The notes under the pieces were generated by a model. The model had not been told where the DNA came from and did not search any database. It was given only the letters and a program-made list of their open reading frames with translations. Below, one piece after another: positions 24,791-35,285 of a stretch of DNA of 64,000 nucleotides. Within the stretch, counting starts at the first letter, position 1, and each line of letters starts with the position of its first letter. The stretch spans positions 5,090,539-5,154,538 of the forward strand of contig JACDOX010000031.1 of assembly GCA_014549065.1 (NCBI GenBank). Direction: 5' to 3'. The DNA is from Cardinalis cardinalis (lineage: Eukaryota; Chordata; Aves; Passeriformes; Cardinalidae). The translations under genes and the position numbers were made by a program.

Positions 24791-27700
24791 TAGTAGTTAC
24801 TAATAATTTAATTCCTGGAACTTACTCCATGACTATATATTTTTCTTTTTTTGGGGGGTCACATTCTACTTTAAATTTACTTCCCTACTGCATTATAAAT
24901 GCATGAAATGGCCTTCCAAATTTACACACATTAAGCCTCCATTAATGCTTTCCATTCACAAAATTATTGTATTTTCAACTTTTGCCAGTGCACTACATTG
25001 GCTTAATCAAGGCAGCATGGATAAATATATCTCTCTCTATAGTCTGATTCCTAGGCCAGGTATGGACTGATTCAGCAATACAGTAGTCCAGCANCGATGA
25101 AAATTATTAGTGACCCTCNGTCCNACCAAGCAGATATATTTTGTGCCAGAGTAATTCTCTGCTGCTCTTTCAGACACAGTGAAAGGCCAGAAAAGANTAC
25201 AAAAGGGCCTAAGCAAAAGAATGGATAAAGTCTTTGATATTCATAGTGAAAGAATTTTGAAAGGGAAAACCTCATTAAGAAATGCAGCAAGGGCCTTATT
25301 CAACTGGTTTCACAAGCCATACCCACCTCACATCAAAGGCAGTCTGGTCTTTTGAGGTTTGCTTGTCAAACTGAATTTAAAACTGTCTTTTCTGAGTAGT
25401 TATCAAAGGTTTGTAGTGCCAGAATTGAGATAAATGCTTTTGATTCAGCTGGTCGTGATTTCTCCTAATGTTTCCTACTTTGAAACCTCTGCTTCATTTT
25501 TCTAGTCAATTATACATATAGTTATAGATATACAAATGTTCAGGAATCTCTCTCCATCTTAGTAGAAGAAGTGACAAAACCCTGCAAAGACAGAAGAAGC
25601 TGAGCTTGGCCTAATTTCATATCTATGCACAGTGTCTGAACCAGCTGAAATGTAGACTATTTAGGAATAGAAATCTATAATATCTCCACAGGCAGAACCT
25701 TCACTGTGGAGATAAAAATGACCAGTACTGGATGCTTTCTTTTCCTTGCTGGTCTTACTCTCTAAGGAGGGATATATGATTATTATTTTTATAATAATTC
25801 TGGTTTTGATGGGATATACCATGANGAGTAATTCAGCTAATTCAGAGAAATACATGATATTTTTCCCTATAGAAATTGTATTAAAAATTTTTGACAAGCT
25901 GGACAAAGCTGAAAANTTTTTTAATTTAAAGTATTTAAAGTCATCTAATAAAATAACACCCTAAGCTCTAAAAGGAGAAGTAAGACTACTAAATAGCTTT
26001 AATTATAAATATTTCAAAAGTTTCAGATTCCTGATTCAGTATCCTGAATATTCAGTGATTGTTGCAGAGCTGTTGCCCAGTCATTTTGGGCCTTTGTGAA
26101 CACAGATTTGGAAATTTGACTGAAGACTGGAAGCAATTTCTGACTGAATTGTTCAAGCTCAGCCACAACCAGAGCTTTAAACAATTACTTTATTTCAAAT
26201 TTTTCTTGTCTGAACTATTTTTATTTTACTCTTGTGAAATTAAAACAAAACTAAATTATTTATTCCTTAGAGAAAAAAAATAGAAACATAATCAAACTCT
26301 AAAATGTTAATTCCAAAATATGATTTTGAAGATGAATTTTGTTCTGAATAGCTGACAGCATTTTAGCAACAGACAAGGTGGTCCCAATCACTTTTATCAG
26401 TTACTTATGCACAGCATTTGCTGTCTTTTTACCAGAAACTCAAGAATGCCTTCAGCTATATTTTATTAGCTGTCTTAATTAGAGTAGAGGAATGAGAGAG
26501 TATATTTTACTTTCAGTGTGTAAATATCAGCTTATTGATTTATTTCAGTTGAAAGATGATGGAATAAATAAGAACTTTTCATGCCAGAAGAAATATCAAA
26601 TTGGTGGGGATTTTGACAAGGGGTACGCAAGATTATTTGCGCTCAAGTCTGCAGAAGTGTTGGTTCTTTGCATTTTTAAAATGGTGTTCAGTGTTTACGT
26701 GCCTAAATATCTGCTTGGAAATACATTTGACAATCTCAGAAATCTTAATCATGGTTTCTATTTTTGGGGATCAATTTACTTACTGACATGTAGTTGTCTA
26801 CTGGCTTCAGGGTGTCAGCAGTCATGTCTTTTTCTGCTGGTTTTTGTACTGTACTATTTTTCATATCTCTCAGCCTGGACAGAATGTCAACATAACTTAA
26901 ATGTCACAAAAAATGTTTTATCACTGTCTNTGGGTAGCTGAACCAAGTCATATCTTTGAAAATAAAGATAAGATCCTTACAGACACCTACATGTCAATGT
27001 TTTTATTTACATTTATATTAATGTAAATGNTTTTGGTCACATGTTTAAATATTTTTTGTGCTGTTCTTTAGGCTCAGATGACTACTCTGAGTGTAACAAC
27101 AAGTTGGACACTGTAGACATCCACAGATTAACAGAATTGGGTGCTTTAATATTGATTTCATCTGTAGATATNGGATAATCATAAATAAAGTTAAATATAT
27201 TAGGTCTGAATCCAAAGGGAAAAAAATATTTGCTTTTGTATCTCTCAGAGAGGAGTATAGATTCTTCTGGGTGCTTTATTCAGACCACAGGTATGTCTGT
27301 CAGGCACTACTAAAGTGTTCTCAGGCTTCAGTGGCATATTTAGTGGTTGTACAGCACTTCCTTTTTCATCAGCATCCATACCAATGAAATGTAATGGTAA
27401 ATGCACATTTAAATGGCTCTGAATTCATGGAGTGCTTAGGACAGTAAAAGCTTCCAAATGAGTAATTGCTTTACAGAGACAGCTTTCACATCCAAAATTG
27501 CTTAGTGGTTGGACTTTAAAATAGCCTGTATTTCTATTAGTTAATCTCCAGGCACTATATAAAAAGCAACAGACTGCAAAAAGGTTCATATGGAATGAAT
27601 ACGGCCTGGTATTAGGGGGAAAGAACAATCAGAACTATTTCCTCCTGGGACCCATTATAAACAGTAGAACGAAACAAGTTTCTTGCCTGCAGATGCTTAC

Positions 27701-28595
27701 CAACACAACATCATTTTTGTTAAACCACATTTTTTATAATTTCAAGTTTAAAATACTCTTCACAAGTTGTCCATGACTTTCCAACATAACTCTACCCTCA
27801 CAAAACATTCTGATGAAGAAAAACAAGACACTGTGGTTGGGGGTTATAATTGTCTTGTAAAGTAGACGTGTTGCTGTTAGCGTGGGTAAGAATTTCCTTC
27901 TGCATAAGCAAGAGCCTTGAAACTGAGGTAGTAATTTTTTTAAANCCATGTATAAAACATAATGTGATAGTCCTATCTGCAACACATTTCATATTTGATC
28001 TCTACTATATTCTAAGTGTAAAACTCATGCTGAAAATGTGTTCCCATTGATAGATATTTATGTGGAATTTGTTTAATATCAGATCTTGTTTTCTATATTT
28101 TTTGTGCTTATTAATACTTTGATGGACAGCAAAAAACACAGAGAAACTATAATAAATGGGCTGCACATTTTTTCCTTGTCTGGATTAACAGATATAAGTT
28201 TGCACTTCCANTTCCATCTCATAGATGGTGAGCTTAGGCAGCAACCCTGCTTACATGATTTTTAAACCTACAGAGAGAAACCTGCAGGTCATTTTTGGTG
28301 CTCTTGACTGAATATGTAGTAAAGAAAGAATGAAAATATTAATTAGCAGAAAGAAATATCTTCCTTCCTCTTCAGGTGGACAAAATACTAAATAGCACAT
28401 GAGTTTGGTAATAATATTGAAAACATCTGTGGTTTTTTCACTATATGAGATTGACATGATTTCAAATATTATGTACTTTCTTTTTTTTTCTATTTTCTGA
28501 TGTCAGATATAAAAACAGTTACTCATTGTTTTTATTTTTTCTGCAATTCTGAACTCTTGTTTTGTCAACATTTTTATTTGCATGGACTTTCTTAG

Positions 28596-28808
28596 GTTAT
28601 ATTCGGTTGGAGGTCGGGATGGAAGTTCATGTTTGAGTTCAATGGAATATTATGATCCTCACACAAATAAATGGAATATGTGTGCTCCTATGTGTAAGAG
28701 AAGAGGAGGTGTAGGAGTGGCTACCTGTGATGGCTTTCTTTATGCAGTTGGAGGTCATGATGCTCCTGCTTCTAATCACTGTTCTCGACTGCTGGACTAT
28801 GTGGAAAG
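28596..28808 (+). CDS. KLHL1: KLHL1 coding exon: kelch repeat 4 and start of repeat 5
   Basis: The acceptor is ctttcttag| and the donor is GAAAG|gtatca. The first G completes the Lys codon from the preceding exon. The peptide reads LYSVGGRDGSSCLSSMEYYD, then PHTNKWNMCAPMCKRRGGVG, then FLYAVGGHDAPASNHCSRLL and ends DYVER, with the Arg codon split AG|G. Two complete double-Gly signatures are present. After the second there is a longer blade-connecting segment (HDAPASNHCSRLLDY) than in the other repeats, which carry about nine residues between GG and the VE motif. Length is 213 bases. An in-frame ATG at 28582 lies in the intron and is not a start. Confidence 0.96.
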
Positions 28809-31800
28809 GTATCAAATTATACATGCATTTTTTAAATACAAAATAATATCTGGTAGCATTATTTTCTTAGCTTAGTTATGGCAGGTTTAAACAGATGTTC
28901 TCAACCCTAGAAATGTCTAATTAGTTCTTACTTGAAAAATTCTCTAAAGGTGTGTGAAAAACAATCTCTTTTAATCTTATTGTAATCCCTTTTTATTCAC
29001 AGTACTATTATATATTACCACAAACACAAAAATCCGCTCTTTTCACATCCCATTTAAGTACTTTACAACACTATATTATGCATTGAAGTGTCACAAACTA
29101 AAAATTGTAGAGATAAANTTTTTTTCCTTGAAATAATTTTATAACACAAAATGGAATTATATTTAGAATATTTTCTAACTCCAAAAACATAGCTAAGCAA
29201 AGAAGAAATAAAGAACTCTTTAATTGATGGATATTCACAGTACAATGGATTCCTTCCTTTATCAAAATTGCCACTTTCTAATGTGGTGATGGAAGCCTGA
29301 TACACTTTATTTACAGTACCCTGAATTTTGCAAGTAGATTTTCTACAAATCCAAGTATATCTAGTAGAGCAGTGCANCACAGATGAAGTGATTAAAGCAC
29401 TCAGTTTAAAGGTATTCTTCAAATGTTTCATGAATGTTTGACTTTTTTTTTCCTGTTTTTGAATGCTATAAAATAGAATAAGGAAAATCNCTCCAAATGT
29501 GTACAGATTGCAAAAGTTAAAGTAGGTATGCTTGAGTATTTNGTTTATCTTAACATAGAAGCTGGGAAAGATTTATCTCATTATTTCTTTTCAGAAGGGC
29601 TTGAATAAATGTCCGTTATTTCTTCTGCTAAATCCAGCTTGGTATTCAATATTTAAGTGAAAAATTGTAAGTGAAAACTCCTTATATTAGCCATATGATT
29701 TTGCTCAATCTTAGACTCATTGCCATCTCTACTGTACGTAAACAAAGTTCATTGCCAAATTCTTCTCAACAGAGGGACAGTTAATCAGTGAAATCCCATG
29801 ATGCCTGTACTTACAGGGAATATGCTTGTGGANCTCTATTTATAAGGAACAATAACAAGAATTTTCAATTAAATAAATTTATATTAAGACTACTAGTGAC
29901 AGTCTTAATGAGATATTTTCAACTGCTTCTGCTTTTTTGTACTTAGAAGGGAGCTTTTATTTCATTTTTCATTCTCTGAGAAGAAAACTCTTCTGGTGTT
30001 GATGACAAACCATACTCCATCACATTTGTCTTTTTCAGGAGAGACTGCAAAAATGAGCTAAACCTATCCTTATGCTGGTTTATGTACTAGTATTAGAGTG
30101 ACAATATATAGTATCCCTCATCTATATATTTTTCCCATTGGTANCAAAAGGTGTGGATGATGTACTTCATCAATAGTTAGCTTTGACACTAAAAGTTGGG
30201 ACCAACAAACAAAACCTTCTAAGACTAAAAACTTACATTGAGTGGATGTGAATTAACTGGTGGACTTCGCTGAAATGTGAAAAAACTCTCATGGTCCTTG
30301 CAGTGATTGATTAGTTTATAAGATGGTTGGAATGTTATTTAGTGTGTGTGTTTTTTATTCCAAATTAATGCATCATTTGTGAAAAATAAAAGCCCCTCAA
30401 TATCTTAGGAAAACAAAGAATAGCAAGTGATGAGGAGATCTATTGATCTGAGTAATTTTATCTCTTAGAAANTTTTTCTTTCTGTAAATATTGAAGGCCT
30501 GCTTTTTAACTAAGTCTCTTCTTATTCAGGAATGAGTCTGCTTCAGTCATTTTGTCATTCTGATGCAGCCTGGTAGGATGTGCTTTATTCCAGTACCAAA
30601 TTGTTCTTAGAAGACTGTGAAACCAGACNTAATATGTTAAAATTTTTTTTGAGATTATGCAAATATAGTGGAGGCAGCAGATTCACGTTTTCTTAATGCT
30701 ACTGCTAAAGTACTGCTCAATAGTAGTCAGGTATTGCAGTTTACTTTCTTCTAAGGTTGATGCAATTTTAAAGGATTTTGTCTGGATTTAAGCATTCTGA
30801 AATATTAGTTACATTTCGCTCATCTTCACAAGTTGGCAAAGTGCAATCTTCTATTCCTTTTTAAAAGCAAAACAACTACGTCATAAGAATTATAAAATTT
30901 TCAAGATATTTTGGCAGATTTCATAAAGCAGGTTTTCTTTTTCACATGTTGCTCAAAACTTGNCAGATGCTAAAAACGTAGTCATTTGACCAATAGTATT
31001 TTTCCTCCTTGTCTCATCTTGATTTCAAAATTAATTTCTTTCCACATTTAGAAGCTTTTATCATAACCCTGTTCAGCCTGGGGCATACCTAGTTATTATA
31101 AAGTTGACATGTACAGTTGCTTTTTAGCAGCAAAAAGGATGTAAGAAATCTCAAGTATTTTCCTGGAAGTTACAAAACAAATAAGTTTGGTTCTATTTCA
31201 TTGACAGAATTCAGTTATAAGGATTCATTTTAGCCTTGCATACCTGTTTATTGGAAGAAGGAAAAAGAAAAAGTCAAATGATGATGTCAGTTTTATTGTT
31301 TTCCAGCTTTAACTTTTGCANCTCCTCACCTTGGCCCTTGTAATTTAAGAGGAGTGTATGGANGAGTCTATTAAACATTTATTAACTTTAGGTAGGCAAA
31401 GATGCAATGCACACTGGTGCATTTCACTGCATGGGAAACTGTTTCAGCTAGAGGCATATGATGATNTCATCGAAAAACTCACACAGTGTTTGAAAAAAAC
31501 CCATTAATTTTTTTTTTTGGCTTGTTACATGGTCAGTTCCCTTCCACATATTCAAGCAATATTTTGCAGTATTTTCCTCTAAAGTTAGGAAGGCTATTTA
31601 TNATATATCTAGATATTTGAGATTTTATTTTCTGAGAAGTCCCCCAAATGCCAGGATTAGCAGCTAGCACACAAGCAGATTGTTTTCTTAAAATGTATTT
31701 ATGTCTCAAGAACAATATGAACAAGGTTACAGACAATCCTTTTATTGTCCAAATTAAAAGTTGTATGTATGAACCAAAAGGCTGTTACAAGAAAAACACT

Positions 31801-31824
31801 GTAGCATTGCTATTTCAGTGCTTG

Positions 31825-31868
<44 letters not shown>

Positions 31869-32949
31869 ATTTATATAAATATTTCCTTGTTCAAATATTT
31901 AGGACTTTAAATAGTATCTTTCCAAGTTGCTTATTGGTAATATGACTTAACTAAAATACTTACACATTTAAGCAACTTAATAAAGTCAGAATTTTTAAAG
32001 GATTTATAGACCAAAAATTTGCTTATTTTCTCCACTGATCACATGATTCTATTACATTGTAGACTTGCTTAAGGACAGATTAAATTAATTTTATTATAGT
32101 GTGATGCACTATTTTGTTTTANTAATATTTGACATCTAAAAATGAGATATCTAGTGTAACCTAATNTTCTGGACATCCTTGGTAAAAAACTATCAAAAGA
32201 TAATTAGTAATAATAATAATTTCTGGTTTATGCATGTTCAAAAGAGTTACAAGGGAATGACTTCATAAATGAAACAATTTTACTTGGTTAAGAAATATCT
32301 AAATGAAAACCTCGGTTAAATATTTAATTTTGAAATTACTGTCATTATACAGAAAGATGTTTACCCTCAGTTTTAAAAATTCAGTTGTGACTATGTCTAA
32401 AAAACAGTATTACTTAATCTACTTGAGCAAATATCAGAAGGAGAAACTAACTGCAATGCAGTTAAGCATTAGGATACATNGGGAGATTTTTACTGTTGTA
32501 TAGTATAATTTCAGAAATTAAAATATAGTGAAATTTAATTTACGAAATAATATTTCTAATCTTTTGGATGTGCTACNGGAAATACCCCACTTTAAATGTA
32601 TACATAACAGATAAATAAAATGTTATACCCATCCATTCAGATGTTGCATATACATTTATGGTCATATATCTTTATATATCAGATCTCTTTATGACACACT
32701 CTCCTACAAATACCTTAGTTTATTCTAGAAAGTTCTGAGCACAATTTCTAATCAGCAACTAGAGGGTTGAATTGGCAACACAAAAATCTGTCTCTTTTCT
32801 TTTTGGTGTTAGGAAGAATTTTTTTTGATAGGATACTAAAGGTTTGGTTTTTTCCCCCAGAAAAAAAAGGAACTATATTCAAGTGAAAATCAACATGGAT
32901 TGATGCTTGTCTTCTCTTCACATACCCAGTTTCATTTTTCTTTGCTCAG
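28809..32949 (+). other. KLHL1 intron, 4.1 kb
   Basis: The intron runs from donor gtatca to acceptor tttgctcag. It is AT-rich with a pure (TA)n microsatellite at 31830-31862. No repeat element of a known family and no nested gene were recognised. The open frame at 29063-29431 on the minus strand contains ambiguous codons and has no recognisable domain. Confidence 0.85.
31830..31862. repeat. (TA)n microsatellite
   Basis: An uninterrupted TA dinucleotide run of about 33 bases in a KLHL1 intron, followed by AT-rich sequence. It is likely polymorphic in length. Confidence 0.95.
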
Positions 32950-33121
32950 GTATGACCCAAAAACTGATACGTGGACAATGGTGGCTCCACTGAGTATGCC
33001 TCGAGATGCTGTTGGTGTTTGTCTCCTTGGTGACAAATTATATGCAGTAGGTGGTTATGATGGTCAGTCATACCTGAACACTATGGAAGCGTATGACCCT
33101 CAAACCAATGAGTGGACACAG
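32950..33121 (+). CDS. KLHL1: KLHL1 coding exon: kelch repeat 5 (rest) and repeat 6 (start)
   Basis: The acceptor is ctttgctcag| after a T-rich tract, and the donor is CACAG|gtaatt. The first G completes the Arg codon of the preceding exon. The peptide reads YDPKTDTWTMVAPLSMPRDA, then GVCLLGDKLYAVGGYDGQSY, then LNTMEAYDPQTNEWTQ. The LYAVGG double glycine, the YDP motif and the Trp of two blades are all present. The exon ends at a codon boundary, unlike the earlier ones. Length is 172 bases (one base plus 57 codons). No ambiguous base falls in it, although one occurs 29 bases after its end. Confidence 0.96.
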
Positions 33122-34141
33122 GTAATTATAAAGTTTATCTTATATATACNCGTGTGCACACACACATGCACATACACACTTATATGTATGAATTAGCCAT
33201 TAGCCAAGCTTTCTTTAAACCTAGTGCAGAAAGGTTCATACTTCAGAATCATCATCTTATCCTAAAATAAGCACTTAAAATAGGTGAGATGCATTATACT
33301 CAAGAATGCCCACTTCTTCTTATGATTGCAAGGAGGAACTTNTGTTGACAAGCTTGAACGTAGACAGAAATGCTTTAAAGTTAGTACAGAAGGCCATATT
33401 TTTTAATCTACTATGAATTACTAAGAAGAGCATTTTTATGATGTTCTGTAGGAGATATGAAATTAATTTAGGAATATTTTCTTTTTGCAAAACCACCAGT
33501 TCACATTAAAAACCGTTAATAAACATGGTTGGACAAGTAGTTTGGAGACATGTAAACAATGTTGTGATTTATACAGTCAAAGCAATATTGTGATTTATAC
33601 AGTTGCACCAATTACAGTCTGTTGTTACATTTAAGCTGACTCTACTGTGATAGTTTCAGCAAGATTCAGTCCCCTAGAGGTTTTAATCCTTGTGTTGTCT
33701 TCAATATTATTTAAAATTGCCAAACATATTCTAAAGGACACTTGAACCTGTTTAGGAATACTGGAACCATTTTTGTATATTCATAGCTTTCACCTTGCTC
33801 CAAGGACTAAAGTGGAAGCATCAGCCATAGTCTACAGAATACAGAAACCCCTTGCATATCAATGGTTCACAAAATTGATGACAACTCTAAAATTAATTCC
33901 TACTTCCTGTTCTCACATCTTTCAAATGAAAGATGTCAGGTGTGAGTAAGCAATTTTAAATTACAATAGTAGCATAGTCTGGGTTTTGTTTATTTTTAGC
34001 AATTTATACGCCCATTAGTTTTGACCATTTAAAAATAATTTTTACTCAGCGTTTTGACAATCTTTGCATGGCTTGTTCCTGTTTGCCAATCTTTTGCATG
34101 TTTTTTTCCTATTCAGTTAATTTGTGTCTGTTTTTCTGCAG
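33122..34141 (+). other. KLHL1 last coding intron, 1.0 kb
   Basis: The intron runs from donor gtaatt to a long pyrimidine tract ending tttttctgcag. An imperfect CA-rich patch lies just after the donor (about 33150-33180). A two-copy direct repeat is at 33557-33603 and a perfect 10-bp hairpin at 33915-33936. Nothing else is recognised. Confidence 0.9.
33915..33936. repeat. perfect 10-bp inverted repeat with 2-base loop
   Basis: ACATCTTTCA (33915-33924) and TGAAAGATGT (33927-33936) are exact complements. The flanks CTCAC upstream and GTGAG downstream can extend or compete in pairing. It lies about 205 bases before the last exon's acceptor, in the transcribed strand's intron. Confidence 0.8.
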
Positions 34142-34201
34142 ATGGCTTCCTTAAATATTGGAAGGGCTGGTGCCTGTGTTGTAGTCATCAAACAACCATG
34201 A
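34142..34201 (+). CDS. KLHL1: KLHL1 terminal coding exon (C-terminus and stop)
   Basis: The acceptor is tttttctgcag| at 34131-34141. The coding part is only 60 bases: MASLNIGRAGACVVVIKQP and then TGA at 34199-34201. These residues finish the sixth kelch blade. In kelch proteins the last blade is closed by a strand from the start of the propeller, so this short tail is structurally important. The sequence equals, as far as I recall, the C-terminus of mammalian KLHL1. The exon joins 32950-33121 at a codon boundary (Gln | Met). The exon continues into the 3' UTR. Confidence 0.95.
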   Translation: MASLNIGRAGACVVVIKQP

Positions 34202-35285
34202 CTTTGTCAGCACTGCTTAGGATTTTACTGACTGTGAAATGCTTATTTTTCTATGAGACAAAGAGAATGATAACTTCACAAAAGCAAGGATGTACACAGT
34301 GAACACACTGTTGATCACAAACTCGAAGTCTGGAAGTGACAAAGATTAAGTATTTATGCCCTATAAAATCATAAAACTGTTCACAGTCAGTGAACAAGGA
34401 AAAAGCCCCCAGAGTATTGTAGGCGTAAATATGTGAATGTAGAGTGGTAAGTTCAGGTATTGTTCTCATGAATGTGTCCTGGAGAACTGGATAATCATGG
34501 GAAATCTACACAAAGAGTGGAAAGGAATAAGAGAACAGTTTTCATGGCTGCAAGAGAACTGCAGAAACATAAAAGTATATTTAATCAATTTTAAACTGTG
34601 TTTTTTAAAAGAGAAAAGTGAGTAGTAATATAATTTTTTTTTGCTGTTCAAGTCTTGTCCTCAAATGGGTTATGGTCTTCTCATTTAATTGAGCAGTTTG
34701 ACCTCACTTAAAGGAAGAGGTCAAATGGTCTGGATATTCATAGTGACTGAGCTGTGACTCTAGAGCAGGAAGAAGCACAAAACTAAAAGTAGACTTTTAT
34801 GTAACTTCAGGTTGTACCTCCTCACCTTTGTTAATGCATCTTATAAATGAGTCTGTTGAGGGGGAAGCCTGTGTGTTTAATCAAGTAATATAAAGCAGTC
34901 CTGTGGCTGCGCTGGGGCTTTGTTGCAAATATGGGAGTNAAAGAAACAGTTACCTAATTCTTTCTTAATCTTATATTCAATTTAAGCATGTGGGCTCTAA
35001 CCTCATTGTTTAATGCATCTACTGCATCTTGGAAGCTCATGACAAGCTGGAAAATTGATCCCCTTCTTTCGCTGCATCATGTTAATGGATGAACCGTGAC
35101 AAGAACAGTCTATAGAGACTCCTCTAACATTTCAAGAGGGAGAAAAATCCTACNTTTTATTTCTTTCTGATGCTTGTATATACACAATTTTGCCTACTTG
35201 GAGCTGCAAATTTATGACTTTCCACTTATGACTGAGAATAACTGCAAGTCANGAAATCAGAATAAATGCAAGTGGAATAAGGAAA
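34202..35285 (+). other. KLHL1: KLHL1 3' untranslated region (end uncertain)
   Basis: Sequence directly after the stop codon must be 3' UTR for some distance. The first canonical AATAAA I see downstream is at 35261-35266, and another is at 35966-35971. A weaker AATATA-like signal followed by a T-rich run occurs near 34627-34640 and could end a shorter transcript. The exact cleavage site cannot be fixed from sequence alone, so the end given assumes use of the signal at 35261. The region includes a small hairpin, TGTTCAC/GTGAACA, near 34379-34397. Confidence 0.4.

Larger units (their letters stand above)
15484..28595 (+). other. KLHL1 intron, 13.1 kb
   Basis: This is the largest intron in the window, from donor gtgagt to acceptor ctttcttag. 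It holds a 14-bp perfect hairpin at 16495-16524, repeated TGGCCA motifs near 17521-17574, a probable ERV-derived repeat at about 19700-20090, a two-copy direct repeat at 24250-24288 and a minus-strand CR1 fragment at 24671-24790. Single N calls become frequent from about 19.7 kb onward. No nested gene is recognised. Open frames such as those at 17701-18027 and 26492-26941 lack domain content or a compositional coding signal. Confidence 0.85.
2860..34201 (+). other. KLHL1: KLHL1 gene, 3' part (five last coding exons and introns)
   Basis: This is the span of the gene model. KLHL1 is a BTB-BACK-kelch protein, largely neuronal, that binds actin and is thought to act as a cytoskeletal or Cullin-3 adaptor and to modulate calcium channels (family knowledge). 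The window carries only the kelch propeller part, about 276 residues of a protein of roughly 750. Five exons of 225, 163, 213, 172 and 60 coding bases join in phase with canonical AG/GT borders. The spliced product has five double-glycine kelch signatures, each followed by a Tyr or Trp and a second Trp. The C-terminal end GRAGACVVVIKQP separates it, from memory, from the paralogues KLHL4 and KLHL5. The BTB and BACK exons must lie before position 1. There is no frameshift, internal stop or ambiguous base in any exon, so the gene looks functional. Confidence 0.93.

Noticed and set aside
26492..26941. Plus-strand open frame of 149 codons, hydrophobic end
   Set aside because: It is the longest open frame in the window but contains an ambiguous codon, shows no recognisable family, lies inside a KLHL1 intron and has no coding-like codon pattern.
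1..34201. Antisense transcript overlapping KLHL1, like the human ATXN8OS locus
   Set aside because: In human that transcript overlaps the 5' end of KLHL1, which is outside this window. No CTG/CAG repeat or antisense exon is seen here.
34054..34302. Open frame of 82 codons across the last intron-exon border
   Set aside because: It reads the terminal KLHL1 exon in another frame. The correct frame, joined from 33121, gives the expected kelch C-terminus.
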